A stretch of DNA of 64,000 nucleotides, from the NCBI GenBank assembly GCA_006438735.1, contig RCZF01000001.1, forward strand, positions 930,001 to 994,000, given 5' to 3'. Made by a program: the position numbers and the translations under genes. This document shows positions 22,622 through 30,495 of the stretch, piece after piece (positions within the stretch are counted from its first letter, which is position 1; the number at the start of each line of letters is the position of its first letter). The stretch comes from Sphingomonas koreensis. Its GTDB lineage: Bacteria; Pseudomonadota; Alphaproteobacteria; Sphingomonadales; Sphingomonadaceae. The notes beneath the pieces were generated by a model, which worked only from the letters and a program-made list of their open reading frames with translations, was not told the DNA's origin and made no database searches.

Positions 22622-23197
22622 TCACCCCGCCTTCAAAACCGCCGAATCGAGATGCCACCGCAACTGTTCAGCGCTGGCCCCGTCGACATCGTTCACCCGC
22701 CGCAGCGTATAACGCCCGGCGAAGCGCTGCTCGGTCCCGTCCTTGAGCGTCGCATGCACCGTCACCGGCACATCGACGAACACCGATCCCGCCGCACCCT
22801 CGCCGTTGGTCGGTGCGCCCGCATCGACCGAGACCGACGCGGTCTGCGCAAAGCCGCGCTGGAATTGCGCGAAGCTTTGGTTGCTGGCCTGGCCGTCGCG
22901 GTCCCACTGGGCGTAAGCCGTACGGAAATCACCGCGGTCGATCGCATCGTAATAGCGCTCCACTACGGCAACCGCCGCCTCGGACGAACCGCGCGACGGC
23001 TCGGCTGCAGGAGGCGGCGCAGGCGTGGATTTAACCGCCGCGGTTGGCGCGGGCGTGGGCTCGACCGCCGCGGTCGTCGCCGTATCGACGGGCTGGGCAG
23101 GCTGCGCGCTTCCCTTACCGGTTTGGGGCGTGGCATTGCAGCCGGCTAGCCCCAGTGTAACTGCTGCCAGCAGCGTCGCGGCGGTCCGATGGGGCAT
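22622..23197 (-). CDS. Putative lipoprotein with a low-complexity linker
   Basis: A 191-residue protein from ATG 23197. The signal peptide ends in the lipobox LGLAGC (Cys20), so the mature protein is lipid-anchored in the envelope. A linker of Ala, Pro and Thr (about residues 21-68) leads to a compact C-terminal domain of about 110 residues. It starts SSEAAVAVVERYYDAIDRGDF, which looks like an NTF2/SnoaL-like or DUF4878-type fold. Possible function: small-molecule or peptidoglycan binding; nothing specific can be said. Confidence 0.7.
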   Translation of the reverse strand: MPHRTAATLLAAVTLGLAGCNATPQTGKGSAQPAQPVDTATTAAVEPTPAPTAAVKSTPAPPPAAEPSRGSSEAAVAVVERYYDAIDRGDFRTAYAQWDRDGQASNQSFAQFQRGFAQTASVSVDAGAPTNGEGAAGSVFVDVPVTVHATLKDGTEQRFAGRYTLRRVNDVDGASAEQLRWHLDSAVLKAG

Positions 23198-23275
23198 GGT
23201 ATGTCCTCTCGTCGTTGATCCGAGCGCGGTAAACGACTGACGCCCGAAGAGAGGTCCGGCATTGTCGCTCCTCCC

Positions 23276-23348
23276 GTCTTTGCGAGCGTAGCGAAGCAAT
23301 CCAGGGCGATGCGCGACGCTGGATTGCCGCGCTGCGCTCGCAATGACG
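23276..23348. repeat. Dispersed palindromic repeat, family B
   Basis: TGCGAGCGTAGCGAAGCAAT and CCAG at one end, CTGGATTGCC and GCGCTCGCAATGACG at the other, inverted around a short centre. This is the ATTGCGAGCG...AAGCAATCCAG type common in alphaproteobacteria; a half-decayed copy is at 56976-57047. Confidence 0.8.
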
Positions 23349-23366
23349 AGGCGACGGCGCCCGCCG

Positions 23367-23528
23367 TCACATCGTCCAGATCGCGACGTTCGCCACCAGC
23401 ACCGCGGCCATCACCAGCATCAGGATGCCCTTGGTGCGTCCGTCGCCGCCGCGGCGCAGCAGCGCGATGCCGCCGATCACCAGCGCGAAGGCGGCCAGCA
23501 TCGCGATCGCGGGCGCCAGCGTGCTCAT
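23367..23528 (-). CDS. Very small two-helix membrane protein
   Basis: A 53-residue protein with two hydrophobic helices (about residues 5-24 and 34-52) separated by the basic loop RRGGDGRTKG. The start overlaps the threonine dehydratase stop by 4 nt, so it is translated from the same message. No known family is recognised, but intact coupling and membrane topology argue for a real gene. Confidence 0.65.
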   Translation of the reverse strand: MSTLAPAIAMLAAFALVIGGIALLRRGGDGRTKGILMLVMAAVLVANVAIWTM

Positions 23529-24514
23529 GCCGGCTCGGCGACGCGCTGCGCTGCGCCGGCCAGCGCGCGGCCGTAAGCCTCCGCGTCGACATTGCCGCCG
23601 GACAGCAGCACCAGCATCCCCTCGGCCGCGGGCACGATCCCCGCCAGCACCGCGGCGAGCGCCACCGCGCCGCCCGGCTCGATCACCAGATGGAGCTTTT
23701 CCGCCGCCCAGCGCTGCGCGATGCGCACCTGCTCCTCGCTTACCGCGAAGCCTTTGGCGTCCCGCTTGGCGAGTAGATCGAAGGTCAGCGGCGACACTTC
23801 CTTGGTCATCAGCGCGTCGCATGCGGTGGGCGGCGCATCGGCGCCGGCCGGCTCGATCCACGACGATTCGAGGCTGCGGCGCATATCGTCCCAGCCTTCG
23901 GGCTCCACTACGCTGATCCGCGCCTCGGGCAGCGCCAGCGCCAGGCCCGAGGCGAGCCCCCCGCCGCCGCACGGCGTGACGACATGATCGGGCGCCGGCA
24001 ATCCGGCATCGATCATCTGCTTCGCCGCCTCGATTCCCGCACTGCCCTGCCCTTCGATGATCCACGGATCGTCGAAGCTCGGCACCAATGTCGCGCCCCG
24101 CGCCTCGGCGAGCCCTGCGGCGATCGCCTCGCGGCTTTCGGTCGCGCGATCATAGGTCACCACTTCCGCGCCGAGCGCCAGCGTGGCCTCGCGTTTCACC
24201 TTGGGCGCGTCGGCCGGCATCACGATCAGCGCGTTGATGCCGAGGCGCTTCGCCGCCCACGCCACGCCCTGCGCATGATTGCCCGACGAGAAGGCGACGA
24301 CACCGCGTTTGCGCGCGTCCGAATCGAGCGCGGTCAGCCGGTGCCATGCGCCGCGCAGCTTGAACGCGCCCATCGGTTGCAGCGATTCGGCCTTGAAAGC
24401 GACCCGCGCACCTTCGATGTCATGGACGAACAGCGGCGTAGGCGGCAGGATTTGCGCGATTTTCGCCGCGGCGTCGCGCACGCCGGCCCGCGTTGGTTGT
24501 CGCACGATCGTCAC
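23525..24514 (-). CDS. Threonine/serine dehydratase-like PLP enzyme
   Basis: A 329-residue fold-type II PLP enzyme. It has Lys52 in the GAFKLRGA motif, the substrate loop SSGNHAQG, and the phosphate-binding glycines CGGGGLASG. Threonine ammonia-lyase (threonine to 2-oxobutyrate) and serine racemase share this layout. There is no C-terminal ACT regulatory domain, so it is the short, catabolic or racemase-type form rather than long IlvA. It is divergent from the decarboxylase gene. Confidence 0.87.
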   Translation of the reverse strand: MTIVRQPTRAGVRDAAAKIAQILPPTPLFVHDIEGARVAFKAESLQPMGAFKLRGAWHRLTALDSDARKRGVVAFSSGNHAQGVAWAAKRLGINALIVMPADAPKVKREATLALGAEVVTYDRATESREAIAAGLAEARGATLVPSFDDPWIIEGQGSAGIEAAKQMIDAGLPAPDHVVTPCGGGGLASGLALALPEARISVVEPEGWDDMRRSLESSWIEPAGADAPPTACDALMTKEVSPLTFDLLAKRDAKGFAVSEEQVRIAQRWAAEKLHLVIEPGGAVALAAVLAGIVPAAEGMLVLLSGGNVDAEAYGRALAGAAQRVAEPA

Positions 24515-24541
24515 TGTTCACCTCGCTTTGCGGACACACGC

Positions 24542-24570
24542 TTTACATGGCGCGTTGCTGATCCTATGTC
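24542..24570 (+). promoter_or_regulatory. Probable promoter of the ornithine decarboxylase gene
   Basis: TTTACA (24542-24547), 17-base spacer, TATGTC (24565-24570), about 75 nt before the inferred TTG start. It lies in the 130-nt divergent gap. Confidence 0.5.
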
Positions 24571-24644
24571 GCGCTTCCCGCTGCCCCATGGGACTTCCTA
24601 CCGCAAGGCAGCTTTCTACGAACTACCCCTGGAGGTCCCTTGAA

Positions 24645-25865
24645 TTGCACAAGCATCATAACGCGCTGGGGCTAGCGAGCGCCCCCGTCGATGTCACCCG
24701 TGGCATCGATATTGCTCGGCTTGGCCCGGTCCAGCCCGTCACGCTCGTTCGTCCGCATTCCGCGGCGCGCGCGGCCCGATTCTTCGTCGAGAAGTTTCCG
24801 GGGCGGTCACTCTATGCGGTCAAGGCGAACCCATCGCCCGATTTGATCCGCATCCTTTGGGATAGCGGCATTACGCATTACGATGTCGCCTCGATCGCCG
24901 AGGTGCGGCTCGTCGCGCGCACACTGCCGGAAGCGACTCTGTGCTTCATGCACCCTGTGAAAGCCGAAGAAGCGATCGCCGAGGCCTATTTCAGCCACGG
25001 CGTGCGCACCTTCAGCCTCGATTCGCTTGAGGAGCTGGCCAAGATCATGCGCGCCACCAGGGACGCGACCGATCTCACGCTGTGTGTGCGACTGCGTGTG
25101 TCGTCGGAACATGCCAAGCTCAGCCTCGCCGCCAAGTTCGGCGCGGCGCCGCATGAAGCCAAGGAATTGCTGTTTGCCGCGCGGCAGGCGGCGGACGCGC
25201 TCGGCATCTGCTTCCACGTGGGCAGCCAGGCGATGACGCCCGAGGCTTATGCCGCGGCGATGGAGCGCGTGCGCGCGGCGATCGTCGAGGCGGCCGTTAC
25301 CGTCGATGTGATAGACGTCGGCGGCGGTTTCCCCAGCGTCTATCCGGGCATGGAGCCGCCCGAGTTGACGCGTTACTTCGAGACGATCCACCGCGCGTTC
25401 GAAAGCCTGCCGATTTCCTATTCGGCCGAGTTGTGGGCCGAACCGGGCCGTGCCTTGTGCGCCGAATATTCGTCGCTGATCGTCCGCGTCGAGCGGCGTC
25501 GTGGCGATGAACTCTACATCAACGACGGTGCCTACGGCGCGTTGTTCGATGCCGCGCACATCGGTTGGCGCTTCCCGGTCGCGCTGCTGCGCGAGCCGGA
25601 AAGCAACACGCGCGACATGGCGTTTAGCTTCTACGGCCCGACCTGCGACGATCTCGATCACATGACCGGCCCGTTCCTGCTGCCCGCCGACGTCAAGGCC
25701 GGCGACTATATCGAAATCGGCATGCTCGGCGCTTATGGCTCGGCGATGCGCACCGCGTTCAACGGCTTTGGTTCGGACGAAACGGTGATCGTGACCGACG
25801 AACCGATGGCGAGCCTCTATGCCGAAGAGGCCGAGACGGTTTCGTCGAACGTCGTCACGCTGTAA
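24645..25865 (+). CDS. Ornithine/lysine decarboxylase, PLP fold type III (TTG start)
   Basis: A 406-residue enzyme. The start is taken as TTG 24645, nine bases after a strong GGAGG, since in-frame ATGs lie far upstream inside the promoter region. The alanine-racemase-like barrel carries PLP Lys60 (YAVKANPS), HVGSQ and the glycine loop VGGGFPS. The C-terminal part has WAEPGRALCAE, and the residues YGPTCDDLD near the dimer active site. It makes putrescine from ornithine (or cadaverine from lysine). The downstream polyamine-type gene supports ornithine. Confidence 0.88.
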   Translation: MHKHHNALGLASAPVDVTRGIDIARLGPVQPVTLVRPHSAARAARFFVEKFPGRSLYAVKANPSPDLIRILWDSGITHYDVASIAEVRLVARTLPEATLCFMHPVKAEEAIAEAYFSHGVRTFSLDSLEELAKIMRATRDATDLTLCVRLRVSSEHAKLSLAAKFGAAPHEAKELLFAARQAADALGICFHVGSQAMTPEAYAAAMERVRAAIVEAAVTVDVIDVGGGFPSVYPGMEPPELTRYFETIHRAFESLPISYSAELWAEPGRALCAEYSSLIVRVERRRGDELYINDGAYGALFDAAHIGWRFPVALLREPESNTRDMAFSFYGPTCDDLDHMTGPFLLPADVKAGDYIEIGMLGAYGSAMRTAFNGFGSDETVIVTDEPMASLYAEEAETVSSNVVTL

Positions 25866-25890
25866 CAGCCCTTCATTACCGCCTCCTTCC

Positions 25891-26007
25891 TCCCCTCCCG
25901 CAAGCGGGAGGGGATCGAGGGGTGGGCTCGCGCTCACCATCAGGCGAAACGCCCGCAACAGGCCGGGCGCCCACCCCCTAGCCCCCTCCCGCAAGCGAGA
26001 GGGGGAA
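25891..26007. repeat. Dispersed palindromic repeat, family C
   Basis: Terminal hairpins CCCCTCCCGC/GCGGGAGGGG at the left and CCCTCCCGC/GCGAGAGGG at the right. Between them GGGGTGGGC pairs with GCCCACCCC. It fills the gap between the decarboxylase and deoxyhypusine-synthase-like genes and leaves a ribosome site intact. Confidence 0.8.
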
Positions 26008-26019
26008 TGAGGACAGAGA

Positions 26020-27069
26020 ATGACCGACACGATCAACGACACCCGCAAGGCCGAACTTCTCTCGACCACCGTCGAACATATCGACATCACCAGCTTCGAC
26101 GCGCGGCCGATCGTGGACGCGATGAAGAAGATGAGCTTCACCAGCCGAGATCTGGGCCGCGCCACGGGCATCTACAACCAGATGCTCGCCGACAAGGACT
26201 GCTCGATCTTCCTCGTCATCGCCGGTTCGACCTCGGCCGGCGGCTGCATGGACCTCTATGCCGAGCTGGTGCGCAACAACATGGTCGACGGGATCGTCGC
26301 CACCGGCGCCTCGATCGTCGACATGGATTTCTTCGAAGGGCTTGGCCACAAGCACTACCAAGCGCTTGAAGTTCCTGACGATGATACGCTGCGCTCGCTG
26401 CTGATCGACCGGATCTACGACACCTATATCGACGAAGAGCAGCTGCAGGATTGCGATCATACGATTTACGAGATCGCCAATTCGCTTGAAGCGAAGCCCT
26501 ATTCGAGCCGCGCCTTCATTCGCGAGATGGGCAAGTATCTCGTCGAGCATGGCAAGAAGGACAACAGCCTCGTCAAACTCGCCTATGAGCATGACGTGCC
26601 GATCTTCTGCCCGGCGTTTGTCGATTCATCGGCAGGTTTCGGGTTGGTCAAGCATCAGGTCGATCGCGCCAAGGAGGGCAAGCCGTACATGGTGCTCGAC
26701 GCGATCGCCGATTTCCGCGAGCTGACCGACATCAAGATCAAGGCCGGCACCACCGGCCTGCTGATGATCGGCGGCGGCGTGCCCAAGAACTTCATCCAGG
26801 ATACCGTGGTGTGCGCGGAAATCCTCGGGCATGAGGACGTGCAGGTCCATAAATACGCGGTGCAGATCACCGTCGCCGATGTGCGCGACGGGGCGTGCTC
26901 CTCATCCACGCTGCAGGAGGCGGCGAGTTGGGGCAAGGTCAACACCGGGATCGAGCAGATGGTGTTTGCCGAGGCGGGTTCGGTGATGCCGCTGCTGGCG
27001 AGCGACGCCTATCACCGCGGCCTGTGGAAGGACCGCGAAAAGCGCCGCTGGGGCGCGATTTTCGACTGA
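26020..27069 (+). CDS. Deoxyhypusine synthase-like protein, probably a polyamine synthase
   Basis: A 349-residue protein with deoxyhypusine synthase features: an NAD-binding Rossmann-like core with GSTSAGG and GGGVPKN, and the catalytic Lys306 in EAASWGK, equivalent to the lysine of the EAVSWGK motif in the human enzyme. In eukaryotes it transfers aminobutyl to eIF5A, but bacteria lack eIF5A. With the ornithine decarboxylase directly upstream, transfer of aminobutyl from one putrescine to another, giving homospermidine, is the most attractive role; that is inference. It may be cotranscribed with the decarboxylase across a family C repeat. Confidence 0.85.
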   Translation: MTDTINDTRKAELLSTTVEHIDITSFDARPIVDAMKKMSFTSRDLGRATGIYNQMLADKDCSIFLVIAGSTSAGGCMDLYAELVRNNMVDGIVATGASIVDMDFFEGLGHKHYQALEVPDDDTLRSLLIDRIYDTYIDEEQLQDCDHTIYEIANSLEAKPYSSRAFIREMGKYLVEHGKKDNSLVKLAYEHDVPIFCPAFVDSSAGFGLVKHQVDRAKEGKPYMVLDAIADFRELTDIKIKAGTTGLLMIGGGVPKNFIQDTVVCAEILGHEDVQVHKYAVQITVADVRDGACSSSTLQEAASWGKVNTGIEQMVFAEAGSVMPLLASDAYHRGLWKDREKRRWGAIFD

Positions 27070-27079
27070 TCTCCTATCT

Positions 27080-27162
27080 CGTCACCCCGGGCTTGACCCG
27101 GGGTCCCGCTTTCTATCGAGCGGAGAACAGTAGCGGGCCCCCTTCTCAAGGCCGGGGTGACG
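27080..27162. repeat. Family A-like palindrome
   Basis: Outer arms CGTCACCCCGG and CCGGGGTGACG bracket two internal hairpins (GGGCTTGACCC and AGCGGGC-type). It separates convergent genes and may serve as a terminator for both. Confidence 0.72.
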
Positions 27163-27172
27163 GAGAAAAGGT

Positions 27173-28477
27173 TTAGGACAATAGCGCCGGATCGAGATGC
27201 CCGGTCGGCGTCCCGCTCCGGCGATCACGCTTCTCCTCCTTCAGGATCAAAATACCGATCACCCCCACCCCCAACGCCGCCGTCATATAGAAGGCCGGCG
27301 CCATCGGGTTCCCTGTCCACTTGATCAGCGCCTGCTCGACCAATTGCGCACTCCCGCCGAAGATCGCGATCGACAGCGCATAGACCGTGCCCATCGCCCC
27401 GGCCCGCACCCGCGCCGGCAGCGACTCGGTGAACAAGGTCAGCGCCGGGCACATCGCCAGCGCCAGCAGAATCGAGAGCAGCGCGGTCATCGACAACAGC
27501 GCCGTCCCGGTGCGGAAATGGACGATCACCAGGAACGCCGGGATCGACAGCACGAACAGCAGCAGCCACGGCACCACCAGCGTCCGCTTGCGCCCATAAC
27601 GATCGGCCAACCAGCCCGAGATCAGATCGGCGATCACGCTCGTCACGCCGAGCACCACCGTTGCGCCGAACGCGGTGTTGACCGCCATGTGCAGCGAATT
27701 CTGCGCGAAGGTCGTCATGTAATCGAGCGTGTAATTGCCGATCGTGCCGCCCATCAGCAGCAGCAGCCCGGCGATCGCGATCGCCAGCACGCTGCGCCCG
27801 CCCGCGCCGGTTTCGATCTGGTCGGCCTCCGCCACCAACGTCTCGGCGAGCGAACGGCGCACCCATAGCCCGAACGGCACGATCGTTGCCCCGATCAGGA
27901 ACGCCAGCCGCCAGCCCCACTCGCCGAGCGCGGCCGGCGTCAGCGTCGACGACAGGATCAGCCCGATCGTGCCCGAGGCGAGCACCGCCATGTCCTGCGT
28001 GGCATATTGCAGCGACACGTAAAGCGCGCGCCGTCCGGGCGGTGCGGCCTCGACCAGGAACGCGGTGTTGGGCCCAACCTCGCCGCCGAGCGCGAAGCCC
28101 TGCAGCATCCGAAAGATCACCGCCATCACCGGTGCCGCCATGCCGATCGCTGCGTAAGACGGCGTCAGCGCCAGCCCGACGATCGCCACGCCCATCAGCG
28201 CGAACGACAGGATCATCGCGGGCTTGCGGCCCTTCCTGTCGGCGATCCGCCCGATGATGACGCCCCCGAGCGGCCGCGTGACGAAGCCGACGCCGAAGGT
28301 CGCCAAACTCAGCAGCAGCTTGTTGTCGGCGCTGCCCGGGAACAGCGCCGATCCGATCTGCGTGGCGAAAAAAGCGTAGGTGAGGAAATCGTAGAATTCG
28401 AGGCCATTGCCGGCGACCACGGCGGCGATCTGCCGCTTGCTCAGTCCGCCTGATGCCGAAGCCGTCGCCTGCGCCAT
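27173..28477 (-). CDS. Major facilitator superfamily transporter (metabolite:H+ symporter type)
   Basis: A 434-residue protein with 12 predicted membrane spans. The opening GNGLEFYDFLTYAFFA and the loop DRKGRKPAM after TM2 are typical of MHS/sugar-porter type MFS, with a second DRYGRKR-like loop (LADRYGRKRT) between TM8 and TM9. It would import a small organic acid or sugar with protons across the inner membrane. The substrate is not predictable from sequence. It starts at ATG 28477 and is divergent from the MAPEG gene. Confidence 0.88.
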   Translation of the reverse strand: MAQATASASGGLSKRQIAAVVAGNGLEFYDFLTYAFFATQIGSALFPGSADNKLLLSLATFGVGFVTRPLGGVIIGRIADRKGRKPAMILSFALMGVAIVGLALTPSYAAIGMAAPVMAVIFRMLQGFALGGEVGPNTAFLVEAAPPGRRALYVSLQYATQDMAVLASGTIGLILSSTLTPAALGEWGWRLAFLIGATIVPFGLWVRRSLAETLVAEADQIETGAGGRSVLAIAIAGLLLLMGGTIGNYTLDYMTTFAQNSLHMAVNTAFGATVVLGVTSVIADLISGWLADRYGRKRTLVVPWLLLFVLSIPAFLVIVHFRTGTALLSMTALLSILLALAMCPALTLFTESLPARVRAGAMGTVYALSIAIFGGSAQLVEQALIKWTGNPMAPAFYMTAALGVGVIGILILKEEKRDRRSGTPTGHLDPALLS

Positions 28478-28597
28478 GGATGCCCTTTCGCAACGCGAAG
28501 CTGACACGCGGCGCGCGCCCGCACAAGCACCGCGGGAAAACAGTTGCAAAAGCGAACCGAAAGCGCGAGCCTCGCCGCCGCAACGGGGGGAATCACC

Positions 28598-29038
28598 ATG
28601 CTCGATCCAAGTCTCGCCATCCTGCGGCCGGTGGTCGTGCTGATCGCCTGGACATTGGTGATGCTGGTGTGGATGCTCGCTACGCGGCTGCCGGCGATGA
28701 GCGCGGCGGGGATTGATCTTGGCAAGCTGACCGGCACCAAGCCCGGCGACGCCGATCAGGCGCTGCCGCCGCGCGCGCAGTGGAAAGCACATAATTACAA
28801 TCATCTGATGGAACAGCCGACGTTGTTCTACGCGGTCGCCATCGTGCTCGCGCTGATCGGCCAGGGCGGCGGGATCAACGCCGCGATCGGCTGGGGCTAT
28901 GTGATCCTGCGCGTCCTCCACAGCCTCGTCCAGGCGTTGTGGAACCGCGTCGCCGCGCGCTTCGCCCTGTTCTTCCTCTCCAGCCTCGCGCTGATCGCCT
29001 TGACGCTCCACGCCGCGCTGGCGCTGTTCCTCACCTGA
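28598..29038 (+). CDS. MAPEG family membrane protein
   Basis: A 146-residue integral membrane protein with four hydrophobic segments. The motif WKAHNYNHLMEQPTLFYA is the MAPEG signature (eicosanoid and glutathione metabolism family). Bacterial members are glutathione-dependent or of unknown activity. ATG 28598 follows a GGGGGAA site. It is a stand-alone gene divergent from the MFS transporter. Confidence 0.85.
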   Translation: MLDPSLAILRPVVVLIAWTLVMLVWMLATRLPAMSAAGIDLGKLTGTKPGDADQALPPRAQWKAHNYNHLMEQPTLFYAVAIVLALIGQGGGINAAIGWGYVILRVLHSLVQALWNRVAARFALFFLSSLALIALTLHAALALFLT

Positions 29039-29101
29039 CGCTTTTCCTTTGCGGGTCCGCGCGGTTACAGTCGCGCGACACCACCGCATAGGAGAGCCGC
29101 C

Positions 29102-30100
29102 ATGACCATCGATCGCCGCAGCCTGATCGGCGCCGGCCTCGGCCTCACGCTCGCCGGCGCGGCACGCGCGCAGGATTGGCCGCAGCCAAGCCCTGCCGCC
29201 GGCGCGCCCGACCGGCCGGTCTGGCCGCCCGAGCATCTCACGCTGTGGCCCAAGGGCAAGATGCCCGGCGCGCCGACGACGCTCCCCGCCCCGGCCAACA
29301 CGATGAACGGGCCCGCCGGCCAGCGGCAGTTGTGGCTCGCCGGGATCGCCGAGCCGATCGTCGCGGTCTATCGCCCCAAGAACCCGGATGGTCGCGCGCT
29401 GATGACGATTCCCGGCGGCGGCTATGGCTTCGTGTCGGTGCAGAACGAGGGGATCGAAGTCGCCGACACCTTCACGCCCGAAGGAATCACCGTGTTCGTG
29501 CTCGCCTATCGCCTGCCCGGCGAAGGGTGGGCGCGGCGCTGGGACGTGCCGCTGCAGGATGCGCAGCGCGCCATGCGGCTGATCCGCGCCAATGCGGGGA
29601 AATACGGCATCGACCCCGCCAAGCTCGGCATTATCGGCTTTTCCGCCGGCGGACATCTCGCCGCCTCGCTGGCGACGAGTTCGGGCGACACGGTTTATGA
29701 TCCGATCGACGCCGCCGACCGGCAATCCGCCAAGCCGGCCTTTGCCGGGCTGCTCTATCCGGTGATCAACAGCGTGCTCGGCTCAAGCGGCGGCACCTAC
29801 AAGAACCTGCTCGGCCCCACCCCCGATCCGGCGATCACCGCGCGCTACGACACCGACAAGCGCGTCACCGCCGACACCCCGCCGCTGTTCATCGCCCAGG
29901 CGCTCGACGACGGCACGGTGGACCCGCAGAACAGCCTGGCGATGCTGGCCGCCGCGCGTGCCGCGAAGGTGCCGGTCGAGGCGCATCTGTTCGAGAAGGG
30001 CGGGCATGGGTTCGGGCCGAAGCGCGTCCCGGAAGATGCGCTGAGCACGAAGTTGTGGCCGCAGCTGTTCTCGTCATGGATGCGGATGCAGATGGGGTGA
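29102..30100 (+). CDS. Secreted alpha/beta hydrolase (esterase-like)
   Basis: A 332-residue protein with a twin-arginine-like signal (DRRSLIGAG at residues 4-12, ending ARAQDW). It is followed by a BD-FAE/acetyl-xylan esterase-type hydrolase domain. Motifs: IPGGGYGF (oxyanion hole), the nucleophile elbow GFSAGGH, and EKGGHGFGP with the probable catalytic His. It would act in the periplasm on acetylated or feruloylated carbohydrate or a similar ester. Substrate unknown. Confidence 0.83.
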   Translation: MTIDRRSLIGAGLGLTLAGAARAQDWPQPSPAAGAPDRPVWPPEHLTLWPKGKMPGAPTTLPAPANTMNGPAGQRQLWLAGIAEPIVAVYRPKNPDGRALMTIPGGGYGFVSVQNEGIEVADTFTPEGITVFVLAYRLPGEGWARRWDVPLQDAQRAMRLIRANAGKYGIDPAKLGIIGFSAGGHLAASLATSSGDTVYDPIDAADRQSAKPAFAGLLYPVINSVLGSSGGTYKNLLGPTPDPAITARYDTDKRVTADTPPLFIAQALDDGTVDPQNSLAMLAAARAAKVPVEAHLFEKGGHGFGPKRVPEDALSTKLWPQLFSSWMRMQMG

Positions 30101-30158
30101 GTGGATGGGTGGCTATCACCGCAGTTGCTAACATTTTGCAATTTGCTAACCTGAGCCA

Positions 30159-30335
30159 GTGAGCCGCATTTTTGCTAACCTTGTCGCCATTCTCTCAGGT
30201 GTGCTTCTCGCCGTTCTGCTCGAACGTTTGACCTCGGCACCTCCAGAGGTTGGCGCAGCAATTTCGGGCATTTTCGCAGTCGGGTTTTACGATCTAGTTC
30301 GCCGATATAGGCGACGGGGAGCGGACTTCCGCTAA
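30159..30335 (+). CDS. Possible small membrane protein, GTG start
   Basis: An ORF of 58 codons from GTG 30159 to TAA. The product has one or two hydrophobic segments (about residues 5-21 and 33-43), then a basic tail DLVRRYRRRG. Local A+T content is clearly higher than in neighbouring genes. No Shine-Dalgarno is obvious (GAGCCA lies near). Three copies of TTGCTAAC surround the start (30125, 30143, 30172), the third inside the ORF. It may be a small, possibly acquired membrane protein, or chance. Confidence 0.4.
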   Translation: MSRIFANLVAILSGVLLAVLLERLTSAPPEVGAAISGIFAVGFYDLVRRYRRRGADFR

Positions 30336-30366
30336 GCACCAATTAAGAACGTTATTCTTCGTCTCC

Positions 30367-30442
30367 CAGGCCTTGATCCGACGTCCCGCTCTTCACGAAC
30401 AGACGAAAGAAGCGGGATCCCGGATCAAGCCCGGGATGACGG
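30367..30442. repeat. Family A-like palindrome
   Basis: CCTTGATCCG and GTCCCGCTC on the left; GAGCGGGATCC-like, CGGATCAAGC and CCGGGATGACG on the right. It is a decayed two-arm repeat between the small ORF and the 3' end of the amidotransferase gene. Confidence 0.55.
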
Positions 30443-30495
30443 CGGAAGGGACGGCTCGCTGCCGCCCTATCTCGGCGTTCGTCGCCAATAGACGG

